Of a DNA stretch of 18,252 bases, positions 7,174-15,488 are shown in pieces. Position 1 is the first letter of the stretch. Every line of letters begins with the position of its first letter. A program made the translations under genes and the position numbers. The DNA is from CALBPI01 sp039700805 (lineage in GTDB: Bacteria; Pseudomonadota; Gammaproteobacteria; Steroidobacterales; Woeseiaceae), in NCBI GenBank assembly GCA_039700805.1, contig JBCAZE010000051.1:1-18252 (forward strand), written 5' to 3'. The notes under the pieces are model-generated. The model had not been told where the DNA came from and ran no database searches. It saw only the letters and a list, made by a program, of their open reading frames with translations.

Positions 7174-8633
7174 TCGTATCCCTCCGGACAACGCGCATGC
7201 CAATCGGTCTCTGTCTGATAGTGGTGCGCACACGCGAGCATGCGGCCTTCGGCAAACGCCGGCGCCACCAATTGCAAACCGACTGGCAATCCTTCGACAA
7301 ATCCGCACGGCAGTGACATGGCCGGCAAACCTGCGAGGTTTGCGCCGATCGTATAGATGTCATTCAAGTACATCGTGATCGGATCATCGGTCTTCTCACC
7401 GAGCGCGAATGCCGGTGTCGGTGTTGTCGGACCGGCGATCAAATCGACTTCCTCAAATGCACGCGAGAAATCCGCATTGATGAGGCGCCTCACTTTCTGA
7501 GCTTTCAAGTAGTACGCATCGTAGTAACCGGCGGAAAGCACATAGGTTCCTGTCATGATGCGACGCTTCACTTCCGCGCCAAACCCTTCGCTGCGTGAGC
7601 GACAATAGAGATCGTAAAGGTCTTCTGGATCATCAGCGCGATGACCGAAACGGATGCCATCGAAACGCGAGAGGTTTGATGAGCACTCCGCCGGCGCGAC
7701 CACATAGTAGGTCGGCACGCTGAGGCCAATATTGGGTAACGAAATTGGTTTGATCTCGGCGCCGAGCTTTTGAAGCTCCGCTAGCGCCGCTTCCACACAA
7801 CGCCGGTTCTCGTCGTCCAAGCCGTCGCCCATAAATTCTTCAACCACACCAATTCGAACACCGTTTAACGGTGTCGCTAGCATGCCCTCGAAGTCGTCCA
7901 CTGGCTGATCGATGCTGGTCGAATCGTTGGGATCGAATCCCGACATCGCCGAGAGCAACATGGCCGCATCACGCGCGCTCCGGGTTAGCGTGCCGGCTTG
8001 GTCGAGGCTGCTCGCAAACGCAATCATGCCGTAGCGAGATACGCGTCCATAAGTTGGTTTGAGCCCGGTCAGTCCCGTCAGGGCAGCTGGCTGCCGTATT
8101 GAGCCACCAGTGTCGGTGCCGGTCGCAGCAGCAACCAGCCGTGATGACACCGCTGCCGCGGAACCGCCAGAGGAGCCGCCGGGAGAGAGCGTATGCCGCC
8201 ATGGGTTATGGACGTCACCGAAATAGCTGGTCTCATTCGACGAACCCATCGCGAATTCATCCATATTGGTTTTGCCAAGTACAATAGCGCCCGCACCAGC
8301 AAGCTGATTGACGACAGTCGCGGAGTACGGCGGAATGAAACCTTCCAGCATGCGCGATCCACACGTGGTGCGGACGCCCTCGGTACAAAAAATATCCTTG
8401 TGCGCGATCGGCAATCCTTCGAGTGCTCGCGCATCGCCATTCGCAATGCGCTGATCGGACGCGTCAGCAGCTGCCAATGCAGCGTCAGCGGTGACCGTGA
8501 TGAAACTATTCAACGCGCCATCCATCTGTTCGATTCTGTCGAGATATGCGGCTACGATCTCGCGCGCCGAGAACTTGCCGGCCGCCAAACCATCACGTAT
8601 TTCAGACAAGCTGAGTTGGTGCAACGCGGTCAT
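7170..8633 (-). CDS. gatA: Aspartyl/glutamyl-tRNA amidotransferase subunit A (amidase)
   Basis: GatA hydrolyses glutamine and channels the ammonia to GatB. The 487-residue protein is an amidase-signature enzyme with the full Ser-cisSer-Lys triad visible at Lys79 (LPIAHKD), Ser154 (PGGSSGGS) and Ser178 (TDTGGSIRQPA), the same numbering as described for other GatA proteins. Further family stretches are GKTNMDEFAMGSSNETSYFG, LTGLKPTYGRVSRYGMIAFA and the C-terminal GLPAMSLPCGFVEGLPVGLQ. The start overlaps the gatC stop by 4 nt and the end overlaps the gatB start by 4 nt, so stoichiometric coupled translation of the three subunits is likely. Presence of the complex implies that the organism lacks GlnRS or AsnRS, or has a non-discriminating GluRS or AspRS. 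Confidence 0.98.
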   Translation of the reverse strand: MTALHQLSLSEIRDGLAAGKFSAREIVAAYLDRIEQMDGALNSFITVTADAALAAADASDQRIANGDARALEGLPIAHKDIFCTEGVRTTCGSRMLEGFIPPYSATVVNQLAGAGAIVLGKTNMDEFAMGSSNETSYFGDVHNPWRHTLSPGGSSGGSAAAVSSRLVAAATGTDTGGSIRQPAALTGLTGLKPTYGRVSRYGMIAFASSLDQAGTLTRSARDAAMLLSAMSGFDPNDSTSIDQPVDDFEGMLATPLNGVRIGVVEEFMGDGLDDENRRCVEAALAELQKLGAEIKPISLPNIGLSVPTYYVVAPAECSSNLSRFDGIRFGHRADDPEDLYDLYCRSRSEGFGAEVKRRIMTGTYVLSAGYYDAYYLKAQKVRRLINADFSRAFEEVDLIAGPTTPTPAFALGEKTDDPITMYLNDIYTIGANLAGLPAMSLPCGFVEGLPVGLQLVAPAFAEGRMLACAHHYQTETDWHARCPEGYE

Positions 8634-8917
8634 TCGATCACCTTCGGTACCAGATAGAGGCCGTCCTCGACGCTCGATGTGGTTGATTGCAGCTGCTCGC
8701 GCTCAATATTCGGGTCCGCGGTGTCAGCCCGCAATCGTTGCGACTGATCGAGCGGATGCGCCATCGGGGCAACATCGTCTGTATCCACGGACTGCAGCTG
8801 GTCCACGAAGGCCACAATGCTGCCGAGCTTGTCAGTGAAGTCGGCGTGTTCGTCTTTCTCAAAACGCAATCGCGCCAGAGTCGCCAATTTATCAATGTCG
8901 TCGCTGGATACCGACAC
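8630..8917 (-). CDS. gatC: Aspartyl/glutamyl-tRNA amidotransferase subunit C
   Basis: GatC is the small subunit that wraps between GatA and GatB and stabilises the complex. The 95-residue protein has the family pattern: an N-terminal helix IDKLATLARLRFEKDE, then LGSIVAFVDQLQSVDTDDVAPMAHPL, and near the end EDGLYLVPKVIE. The start codon is GTG at 8917-8915, supported by AGGAG about 6 nt upstream and by family alignment (MSVSSDDIDKLA). It is the first gene of the minus-strand gatC-gatA-gatB-hslO-DUF1330 run. Its promoter must lie in the 140-bp divergent gap shared with mreB. Confidence 0.95.
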   Translation of the reverse strand: MSVSSDDIDKLATLARLRFEKDEHADFTDKLGSIVAFVDQLQSVDTDDVAPMAHPLDQSQRLRADTADPNIEREQLQSTTSSVEDGLYLVPKVIE

Positions 8918-8994
8918 CCTTTTCTCCTGTATTTAAGGTTCTTCGCGGACACCGGACGCGCCCGACAGCAGACCGATAAGAATACACCGAAGCC

Positions 8995-9023
8995 TTGCCG
9001 ATTGTCCCCCCCGTTGCTAGAGT
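8995..9023 (+). promoter_or_regulatory. Candidate sigma-70 promoter for mreB and the cluster downstream
   Basis: TTGCCG (8995-9000) is followed by exactly 17 bp and TAGAGT (9018-9023), a reasonable -35/-10 pair for the plus strand. Transcription would start about 27 bp before the mreB ATG. The surrounding gap (8918-9057) must also hold the gatC promoter on the other strand, which I could not pin down. The call rests on consensus matching only. Confidence 0.3.
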
Positions 9024-9038
9024 TCACGGAATTTTTCG

Positions 9039-9049
9039 GGGTCGGACCC
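9039..9049. repeat. Short palindrome just before the mreB start
   Basis: GGGTC-G-GACCC is a perfect 5-bp dyad around a single central base. It ends 8 nt before the mreB ATG, in the place where a Shine-Dalgarno would be expected, and no clear purine-rich ribosome binding site is present otherwise. It may be chance, a protein-binding dyad, or a small RNA structure that tunes mreB translation. Confidence 0.35.
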
Positions 9050-9057
9050 AGTACATA

Positions 9058-10101
9058 ATGTTCAAGAACCTTCTCGGGTATTTTTCCCACGATCTATCGA
9101 TCGATCTTGGGACCGCAAACACTCTCATTTACGTGCGTGGCGAGGGCATCGTGCTCGACGAGCCATCGGTCGTCGCTATACGCGAAGATTTTGGCAGTGG
9201 CGGACGTCGTGTTGAGGCCGTCGGACAAGATGCTAAAAATATGCTTGGCCGTACGCCAGGCAATATCACCGCTATTCGGCCATTGAAAGATGGCGTCATC
9301 GCAGACTTTACGGTGACAGAGAAGATGCTGCAGACCTTCATCAAAAAGGTCCATGGCAATCGCTTCTTCACCCCACGCTCCCGTGTGCTTATCTGCGTGC
9401 CGTATGGCTCAACGCAAGTTGAACGGCGCGCAATTCAAGAATCCGCGGAAGGTGCAGGGGCCAGCAAGGTCATCTTGATCGCGGAGCCGATGGCCGCAGC
9501 GATCGGTGCGGGCATGCCGGTCCATGAAGCACGTGGCTCAATGGTGCTCGACATCGGTGGTGGCACCTCGGAAGTCGCCGTGATTTCGTTGAATGGCATC
9601 GTCTATGCTGCTTCAGTTCGAGTCGGTGGTGACCGTTTTGACGAAGCCATCACCAACTACGTACGACGCAACTATGGCATCTTGATCGGCGAGGCGACCG
9701 CTGAGCGAATCAAACATGAGATCGGATCTGCCTACCCTGGCGCAGAAGTCTTAGAGATTTCAGTCAAAGGGCGCAACCTGTCTGAAGGTGTGCCACGCAG
9801 TTTTACGCTGAATAGCAACGAGATCCTCGAGGCACTTCAGGAACCGTTGCAAGGCATCGTTGGCGCTGTCAAAGAAGCTTTGGAGCAAACACCACCAGAA
9901 CTCGGCGCCGACGTCGCGGAACGCGGTATCGTCCTCACGGGTGGCGGCGCGATGCTGCGGGATCTCGACAAACTGCTGATGGAAGAAACGGGGCTGCCGG
10001 TGGTGATCGCTGAAGACCCACTGACCTGCGTGGCACGGGGTGGCGGTCGAGCACTCGAGCTGATGGATGAATATGGCCCATCAGTCTTCGGGCTTAACTG
10101 A
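9058..10101 (+). CDS. mreB: Rod-shape-determining actin homologue MreB
   Basis: MreB polymerises into membrane-bound ATP-dependent filaments that position the elongation machinery along the lateral wall. The 347-residue protein has the exact length of E. coli MreB. The amphipathic N-terminus MFKNLLGYFS is followed by phosphate-1 motif SIDLGTANT (14-22), phosphate-2 motif VLDIGGGTSEVAVIS (163-177) and the adenosine motif IVLTGGGAMLRDL (291-303). I chose the ATG at 9058 from family alignment. An upstream TTG at 8995 would add 21 unlikely residues. The ribosome binding site is weak and a small palindrome lies in its place. mreC follows after 17 bp. Confidence 0.98.
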   Translation: MFKNLLGYFSHDLSIDLGTANTLIYVRGEGIVLDEPSVVAIREDFGSGGRRVEAVGQDAKNMLGRTPGNITAIRPLKDGVIADFTVTEKMLQTFIKKVHGNRFFTPRSRVLICVPYGSTQVERRAIQESAEGAGASKVILIAEPMAAAIGAGMPVHEARGSMVLDIGGGTSEVAVISLNGIVYAASVRVGGDRFDEAITNYVRRNYGILIGEATAERIKHEIGSAYPGAEVLEISVKGRNLSEGVPRSFTLNSNEILEALQEPLQGIVGAVKEALEQTPPELGADVAERGIVLTGGGAMLRDLDKLLMEETGLPVVIAEDPLTCVARGGGRALELMDEYGPSVFGLN

Positions 10102-10118
10102 GGCTTGCGTGTAGCGAT

Positions 10119-11000
10119 ATGCCTTCCGGGTCCAATGGCGTTCACAGGCTAAGCCACGGAAGAGCGCTCGGGCTACGCACCTTTATTCTCTCGATTTTCT
10201 GCATTGGGTTGATGATGATCGATCTACGCGGAGACATGCTGCGTCCCGCGCGCGAGCTGCTGATGAGTATCGCGTACCCTTTGCAAACCGTTGCAGCGAC
10301 ACCCGCCTCTTTACTCAACTGGAGTGATGACTCGGGTCGCAGCCGCGCGGAACTCGCGCTTGAGAATGCGCGATTGAAACGCGAGCGACTGCTGTCCGAT
10401 GCGAGACTTCAGCAATTGAACGCGATCGCTGCCGAGAATGACCGGCTTCGAGCAATGCTCGACGCGAGACCTCGAGTTGGCGCCGATATGCGCGTCGCGC
10501 AGATTATCGATGTCGATACGGATCGCTATCGTCATCGTGTGGTCTTAAATAAAGGTGCGAATCAAGAAATCGCGACCCGACAGGCAATTGTCGATGCCAA
10601 CGGCATTGTCGGACAGGTGATTGAAGTCGGGCCGTTCTCTTCGAACGTCATGCTGATCAGCGACCCCGGACATGCGATTCCTGTCGAAGTGGTTCGCAAC
10701 GGCTTGCGCACTGTGGCGTTCGGCGCTGGCGAATATGATCAATTGGATGTGCGTTATCTGCCGAACAACGCAGACGTTGTCGTCGGTGACCTATTGGTCA
10801 CCACCAGCCTCGGGGGCGACTTTCCACCCGGCTACCCCGTCGCAGAGATTACCGCTGTCGATATTCAGCCAAGACAGGAGTTTGCGAAGGTAACAGCCAC
10901 GCCCGTCGCAGCACTCACCCAAATCCGCGAAGTGCTCGTGCTGGCATCGAGACAACCTATCACCGACACCGAGGACGAGGATGGCCAAGAAAGGGAGTGA
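10119..11000 (+). CDS. mreC: Rod-shape-determining protein MreC
   Basis: MreC is a bitopic inner-membrane protein. Its periplasmic domain binds and activates PBP2 and links it to MreB through MreD. The 293-residue sequence has a short basic cytoplasmic start, one membrane segment at about 17-36 (LGLRTFILSIFCIGLMMIDL), a coiled coil at about 75-117 (ELALENARLKRERLL, then AIAAENDRLRAMLDAR), and the beta-rich domain with RVVLNKGANQEI, NGIVGQVIEVGPFSSNVMLI and DQLDVRYLPNNADVVVGDLL. The protein ends in an acidic tail (DTEDEDGQERE). The last 20 bp of the gene overlap the start of mreD in another frame. The ribosome binding site is poor, so translation may depend on mreB ribosomes. Confidence 0.96.
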   Translation: MPSGSNGVHRLSHGRALGLRTFILSIFCIGLMMIDLRGDMLRPARELLMSIAYPLQTVAATPASLLNWSDDSGRSRAELALENARLKRERLLSDARLQQLNAIAAENDRLRAMLDARPRVGADMRVAQIIDVDTDRYRHRVVLNKGANQEIATRQAIVDANGIVGQVIEVGPFSSNVMLISDPGHAIPVEVVRNGLRTVAFGAGEYDQLDVRYLPNNADVVVGDLLVTTSLGGDFPPGYPVAEITAVDIQPRQEFAKVTATPVAALTQIREVLVLASRQPITDTEDEDGQERE

Positions 11001-11472
11001 TCGGCCATCGGTTTTGGTGCTCGCACTGCTGATTGCGTTACTGCTTTCGGCTGTACCTCTGTCTGAATCATTGGCCCCATTCCGACCGGACTGGGTGGCA
11101 TTGGTGTTGCTTTACATGGCGATCTACACACCGAACCAATGGCTGATGACGAGCGCGTTTTTTTGCGGACTGATCATGGATGCGCTGTTCGCAACACCGT
11201 TGGGACAATACAGCCTTGCATTGATCATCGCCTGTTACTTCCCGCATAAATTGCACCTCAGACTCATGCTGGTGCCGATATGGCAGTCCACCGTGAGCGC
11301 CGTGCTCTACATCGCGACCTATCAATTCGTACTGTTTTGGGTCAACGGCGCTAACAACAATGATGTGGGCGCAGGCTTCTATCTATGGCCGATCATCGGC
11401 ACCGTCATCGTCTGGCCGGTGTTATTGGTTATACTCGACACTGCGAGACTCGGACGACGGACCAAGACCTGA
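10981..11472 (+). CDS. mreD: Rod-shape-determining protein MreD
   Basis: MreD is a small multi-spanning inner-membrane protein that accompanies MreC in the elongasome. The 163-residue length is typical (about 160-170). Hydrophobic segments appear at SVLVLALLIALLLSAVPL, WVALVLLYMAIY, WLMTSAFFCGLIMDALF (with the conserved GLIMDALFATPLG pattern), LALIIACYF, TVSAVLYIATYQFVLFW and IIGTVIVWPVLLVIL, so five to six spans. The start overlaps the end of mreC by 20 bp. Two GAGG stretches lie in the 15 bp before the ATG. PBP2 follows after 3 bp. Confidence 0.93.
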   Translation: MAKKGSDRPSVLVLALLIALLLSAVPLSESLAPFRPDWVALVLLYMAIYTPNQWLMTSAFFCGLIMDALFATPLGQYSLALIIACYFPHKLHLRLMLVPIWQSTVSAVLYIATYQFVLFWVNGANNNDVGAGFYLWPIIGTVIVWPVLLVILDTARLGRRTKT

Positions 11473-11475
11473 CCC

Positions 11476-13335
11476 ATGGCCAACCTGCGTGCAATCAAGG
11501 ACACAGCTGCAGAGCAAAGGCTGTTTTTTGGTCGCCTATTGCTCGCCGTATTGGGTGTCGTTCTCGGTACCGGTGTCGTCCTCGCGAGGCTCACTCAACT
11601 GCAAGTGGTCGATCATCAGCAGTACGCAGAGCTTGCCCAAAGCAATCGCATCCGTGTCGAAGCGGCACCGCCAACTCGCGGCCTGATTCTTGACCGCAAT
11701 GGTGTCGTCCTGGCTCAAAATCTTCCGGCCTATCAACTCGAAATGATTCCAGAGCAAGTCGAAGACATCGATGATGCTTTGTCGCGTCTCGTCTCGGTTG
11801 GCTTGCTCGATCCGCTGCAGCTCGATGACATCCGGCTTCGCATTCGCCGAACCGCCAAGTTCAATCCCGTCACGCTGAAATCGCGGATGAGCGAAGCGGA
11901 GATTTCAACGTTCGCATTGCAGCGGCCTTATTTTCAGGGAATCGATATCCGTGCACGGTTGCGCCGTGACTATCCGCACGGATCTCTGGCGGCACATGTC
12001 ATCGGGTATGTCGGCGGCCTCAGCGCACGGGACCTACAACGCGTTGACAAGGCTAACTATGCCGGCACCTCGCAGATCGGCAAGACGGGTATCGAGCTCA
12101 CGTACGAAGATGTACTGCACGGCGAGGTCGGCCACAACCATGTGTTAACAACCGCCGAAGGACGCGCGGTCGAATCCGAGTCCCGCGATGAACCTGTCCC
12201 AGGTCAGAATGTCTACCTCACGTTGGAAATAGGCCTGCAACGACTTGCGGAAGAACAGCTTGCCGGACGCCGTGGCTCTATCGTTGCGATCGACCCCAAT
12301 ACCGGCGAAGTGCTCGCGATGGCTAGCTCCCCCGCCTACGATCCGAACAGCTTCGCCCGCGGCATTAGTCAAACGGACTACAGCGCACTGCAGAACGACC
12401 TCGATCGACCGTTGTTCAACCGATCGGTATCCGGTCGTTACCCACCGGGCTCAACCATTAAGCCGATGCTAGGCTACGGCGCACTCATCAGTGGCCGAAC
12501 CAATGCCAACCGCACCGTGAATTGTGAGGGCCACTTTAGTCTCCCCGGCAGTACGCACCGCTACCGAGACTGGAAACCAGAAGGTCACGGCATCATCGAT
12601 CTACGAGATGCGATCGCTCAATCATGCGATGTCTACTTCTATGAACTTGCCCAAGATATGGACATCGACTTGATGCACGAACACTTGGTCGCATTCGGTT
12701 TAGGCAGTACCACCAACATCGAGATTCCGGGCGAGAAAGCAGGCATCGTACCTTCGCGAGAATGGAAACGCGGCAACTTCAGAAAACGTGCGGACCAGGT
12801 GTGGTTTCCCGGCGAAACAGTCATCGCGTCAATCGGTCAGGGATACATGTTGGCCACACCGCTACAACTGGCGCACGCCACAGCGACGCTCGCGCTACGT
12901 GGCGCGAGGATGCAACCGCATTTGACGCTGCAGTTCCAAGATCCGATCAGCAACGATATCGAAACACACGGCGTAGAGTCGCTCACAGGCATGCCTGCAA
13001 GCAGCGATCCGCATGCCTGGCAACATGTTATCGAAGCAATGCAAGACGTACTGCAATCGCCGCGCGGGTCCGCCTACGCGACCGGCAGTCGCGCGGCGTA
13101 CGCTATCGCCGGAAAGTCTGGAACCGCGCAAGTATTTTCAGTTGCGCAAGAAGAAGAATACGACGAACTTGAGTTGGACGAGCGCCTGAAAGACCACGCA
13201 TTGTTCATCGCGTTCGCGCCGGTCGATGCGCCCAAGATCGCCGTTGCAGTCGTGATCGAAAATGGCAGCAGCGGCAGCTCTGTCGCAGCACCCATCGCGA
13301 AAACGTTAACTGACTATTGGGTCGAAAGACCGTGA
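11476..13335 (+). CDS. mrdA: Penicillin-binding protein 2, elongation-specific peptidoglycan transpeptidase
   Basis: PBP2 is the class B transpeptidase that crosslinks new lateral-wall glycan made by RodA, and it is the target of mecillinam. The 619-residue protein has a short cytoplasmic tail, one membrane anchor at about 18-38 (FFGRLLLAVLGVVLGTGVVL), and the pedestal with PPTRGLILDRNGVVLAQNLP. The transpeptidase domain carries all three motifs: STIK with nucleophile Ser326 and Lys329, SCD at Ser383, and KSGT at Lys547-Thr550. The length and motif spacing agree with E. coli PBP2 (Ser330). It sits 3 bp after mreD and overlaps rodA by a single base (TGATG), so RodA and PBP2 are probably made in matched amounts. 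Confidence 0.98.
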   Translation: MANLRAIKDTAAEQRLFFGRLLLAVLGVVLGTGVVLARLTQLQVVDHQQYAELAQSNRIRVEAAPPTRGLILDRNGVVLAQNLPAYQLEMIPEQVEDIDDALSRLVSVGLLDPLQLDDIRLRIRRTAKFNPVTLKSRMSEAEISTFALQRPYFQGIDIRARLRRDYPHGSLAAHVIGYVGGLSARDLQRVDKANYAGTSQIGKTGIELTYEDVLHGEVGHNHVLTTAEGRAVESESRDEPVPGQNVYLTLEIGLQRLAEEQLAGRRGSIVAIDPNTGEVLAMASSPAYDPNSFARGISQTDYSALQNDLDRPLFNRSVSGRYPPGSTIKPMLGYGALISGRTNANRTVNCEGHFSLPGSTHRYRDWKPEGHGIIDLRDAIAQSCDVYFYELAQDMDIDLMHEHLVAFGLGSTTNIEIPGEKAGIVPSREWKRGNFRKRADQVWFPGETVIASIGQGYMLATPLQLAHATATLALRGARMQPHLTLQFQDPISNDIETHGVESLTGMPASSDPHAWQHVIEAMQDVLQSPRGSAYATGSRAAYAIAGKSGTAQVFSVAQEEEYDELELDERLKDHALFIAFAPVDAPKIAVAVVIENGSSGSSVAAPIAKTLTDYWVERP

Positions 13336-14462
13336 TGTTTAAGGAGACGACGGAATTCCGCCAGCGCGAGGGGCAAAACACAACGCCCTTATTGCAGCGG
13401 CTACACTTGGATGGTCCTTTGCTCGCCGGCGTGTTGCTGTTGGCTGGATTCGGACTCTTGGTGTTGTATAGCGCATCGGGCAAAAGCGAGGCGCAAACGA
13501 CCGCACAAGCCATCAGGCTCTGCGTCGCGCTAGTTGCCATGTTCATCCTTGCGCAAATTCCTCCAGCGACTTATCGCAGCTGGGCCCCGGCCGGCTATGC
13601 ACTCGGACTAGCGTTGCTGGTCATGGTGCTCATCGCAGGCGAAACCGGCAAAGGCGCGCAACGCTGGATACATATCGGCTTCCGGTTTCAACCATCGGAA
13701 ATCATGAAAGTTGCCGTTCCGATGATGGCTGCTGCATTCCTCCACGCGCGAGCATTGCCACCCAACTTCAAAACGTTGTCGGTGCTCGCGATCATGATCG
13801 GCACCCCTGTCGCGCTCATCGCCAAACAGCCCGACCTTGGTACCTCAGTATTGATTGGCGCATCGGGGTGCATCGTCATTTTGTTGGCGGGACTTCGCTT
13901 CCGCGTGATTGCAAGCCTCGGCGTACTCGCGGCGGCGGCCCTGCCCTTGCTGTGGGCAAATATGCGTGACTACCAAAAACAGCGCGTATTGACACTAATC
14001 GATCCGCAAAGCGACCCGCTCGGCTCCGGCTACAACATCATCCAGTCCAAAATCGCGATCGGCTCCGGCGGCCTGTTTGGCAAGGGATGGACGAATGGCA
14101 GTCAAGGCCAACTTGAGTACTTACCAGAACGAAACACCGACTTTATTTTCGCGGTCATCGGCGAAGAATTCGGTTTGCTGGGACTCACCGCTCTGATGCT
14201 GACGTATTTATTTGTCGTCGGTCGTGGTTTGTTCATCGCAAGTCAGGCAGGCGATACCTTTACCCGGTTGCTCGCAGGTAGTATCTCGCTAACGTTTTTT
14301 ATCTATGTCATCGTCAATACCGCGATGGTCACCGGTCTGTTGCCGGTGGTCGGCGTTCCCTTGCCATTGATCAGCTATGGCGGCACCTCGATGGTGACCC
14401 TGATGGGCGCTTTCGGTATTCTGATGTCCATACATACCCGCAAGCGTTTACTGCCTCGCTGA
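13335..14462 (+). CDS. rodA: RodA, SEDS-family peptidoglycan glycosyltransferase
   Basis: RodA polymerises lipid II into glycan strands for the lateral wall in complex with PBP2. The 375-residue polytopic protein shows the SEDS signatures GAQRWIHIGFRFQPSEIMK (about 107-125), KQPDLGTSVLI (164-174), DPLGSGYNIIQSKIAIGSGG (227-246), and LEYLPERNTDFIFAVIGEE (260-278) with Asp269 at the position of the essential family aspartate. The end shows PLPLISYGGTSMVTLMGAFG. Roughly ten membrane spans can be counted. The start is taken at the ATG overlapping the mrdA stop by one base (TGATG). A GTG directly before it and a TTG at 13317 are also in frame but have no advantage. mltB follows after 12 bp. Confidence 0.97.
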   Translation: MFKETTEFRQREGQNTTPLLQRLHLDGPLLAGVLLLAGFGLLVLYSASGKSEAQTTAQAIRLCVALVAMFILAQIPPATYRSWAPAGYALGLALLVMVLIAGETGKGAQRWIHIGFRFQPSEIMKVAVPMMAAAFLHARALPPNFKTLSVLAIMIGTPVALIAKQPDLGTSVLIGASGCIVILLAGLRFRVIASLGVLAAAALPLLWANMRDYQKQRVLTLIDPQSDPLGSGYNIIQSKIAIGSGGLFGKGWTNGSQGQLEYLPERNTDFIFAVIGEEFGLLGLTALMLTYLFVVGRGLFIASQAGDTFTRLLAGSISLTFFIYVIVNTAMVTGLLPVVGVPLPLISYGGTSMVTLMGAFGILMSIHTRKRLLPR

Positions 14463-14474
14463 GGAGAAGGAGAC

Positions 14475-15488
14475 ATGATGGCCCGAACGATCCGTGCAAT
14501 GACTGCGCTGACTGCCACACTGATATTAAGCGCCACCTCCCATGCGCTCGATGTGCAGCGCGATGATGTCAAACAGTTTATCGACATGATGGTCAATGAA
14601 CACGGATTTGAACGCGATGCGCTCATCGACACGCTTACGGGCGCCAAGAAGCAACAATCCATCCTGGACGCCATTAGCCGCCCTGCAGAACGCAGTAAGC
14701 CTTGGCACGACTATCGCGACATTTTCATCCAAGACAAACGTATCAATGCTGGCGTTGAGTTTTGGAACACCCACGAAGAGACAATTGCTCGCATCAGCGA
14801 TGAAACCGGAGTACCGGGTGAAATTTTGGTCGGCATTATCGGCGTCGAAACCTACTACGGCCGGATCACCGGCAAATACCGTGTGCTCGATGCGCTGGCG
14901 ACACTCGGATTTGACTATCCGCCAAGATCGAAGTTTTTCCGGAAAGAGCTCGCTGAGTTTTTGATTCTTGCACGAGAAGAGCAAGTCGATGTCGACGCGG
15001 CGCTCGGCTCTTACGCGGGCGCGATGGGTTCACCTCAGTTTATTCCGTCGAGCTATCGACACTATGCTGTTGATGCGGATGGCGATGGTCGTCGCGACCT
15101 ATTCAGTAGCTGGGAAGACATCATCGGCAGTGTTGCCAATTACTTCGTGCGGCATGGTTGGCGTAGCGACACTGAAGTGGTTGCGTCCGCAACGCTCGGC
15201 AGCAACTTCAGTGGCGAGGTGCCCAAAAAGAATCGTCTTAAAACGGACGACACGATCGACGGTCTCAGCGAGAAAGGGGTGATGTTCTCGACCGGCTTAG
15301 CCGGAGATGAGAAAGCACGGCTCATCGCGTTTGATGGTGAAAGTGGACCCAAGTACTACGTTGGCTTTCACAATTTCTACGTCATTACACGCTACAACCG
15401 TAGCGCTATGTATGCGATGGCGGTATGGCAGCTAGGCAACGATATCGCGGCAGCGCGCGAGGCAGACGCCCAAGTTAGCGCGTTGTGA
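14475..15488 (+). CDS. mltB: Lytic murein transglycosylase B (soluble, non-lipoprotein form)
   Basis: MltB cleaves the glycan strand between MurNAc and GlcNAc to give 1,6-anhydro ends in the periplasm. The 337-residue protein has the GH103-type stretches VPGEILVGIIGVETYYGR with the catalytic Glu125, RVLDALATLGFDYPPRSKFF, GSYAGAMGSPQFIPSSYRHY, and near the C-terminus FHNFYVITRYNRSAMYAMAV. A Sec signal peptide ends around SHA at 22-24. It lacks the lipobox cysteine seen in E. coli MltB, so the enzyme should be soluble or attached otherwise. Translation signals are strong: GAGGAG and AAGGAG in tandem before a double ATG (14475 and 14478). Its TGA overlaps the GTG of rlpA as GTGA. Confidence 0.95.
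   Translation: MMARTIRAMTALTATLILSATSHALDVQRDDVKQFIDMMVNEHGFERDALIDTLTGAKKQQSILDAISRPAERSKPWHDYRDIFIQDKRINAGVEFWNTHEETIARISDETGVPGEILVGIIGVETYYGRITGKYRVLDALATLGFDYPPRSKFFRKELAEFLILAREEQVDVDAALGSYAGAMGSPQFIPSSYRHYAVDADGDGRRDLFSSWEDIIGSVANYFVRHGWRSDTEVVASATLGSNFSGEVPKKNRLKTDDTIDGLSEKGVMFSTGLAGDEKARLIAFDGESGPKYYVGFHNFYVITRYNRSAMYAMAVWQLGNDIAAAREADAQVSAL

Noticed and set aside
7174..7308. 45-residue N-terminal extension of GatB
   Set aside because: It overlaps the end of gatA, is low-complexity arginine/alanine-rich, and the ATG at 7173 has GGAGGG upstream and the family N-terminus MSWEVVIGLEIH.
8995..9057. 21-residue N-terminal extension of MreB from a TTG
   Set aside because: MreB proteins begin at the MFKNLLGYFS-type amphipathic helix, and the extension coincides with the likely promoter.
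14526..14984. Minus-strand 152-codon open frame
   Set aside because: It is antisense to the catalytic region of mltB and without recognisable features.
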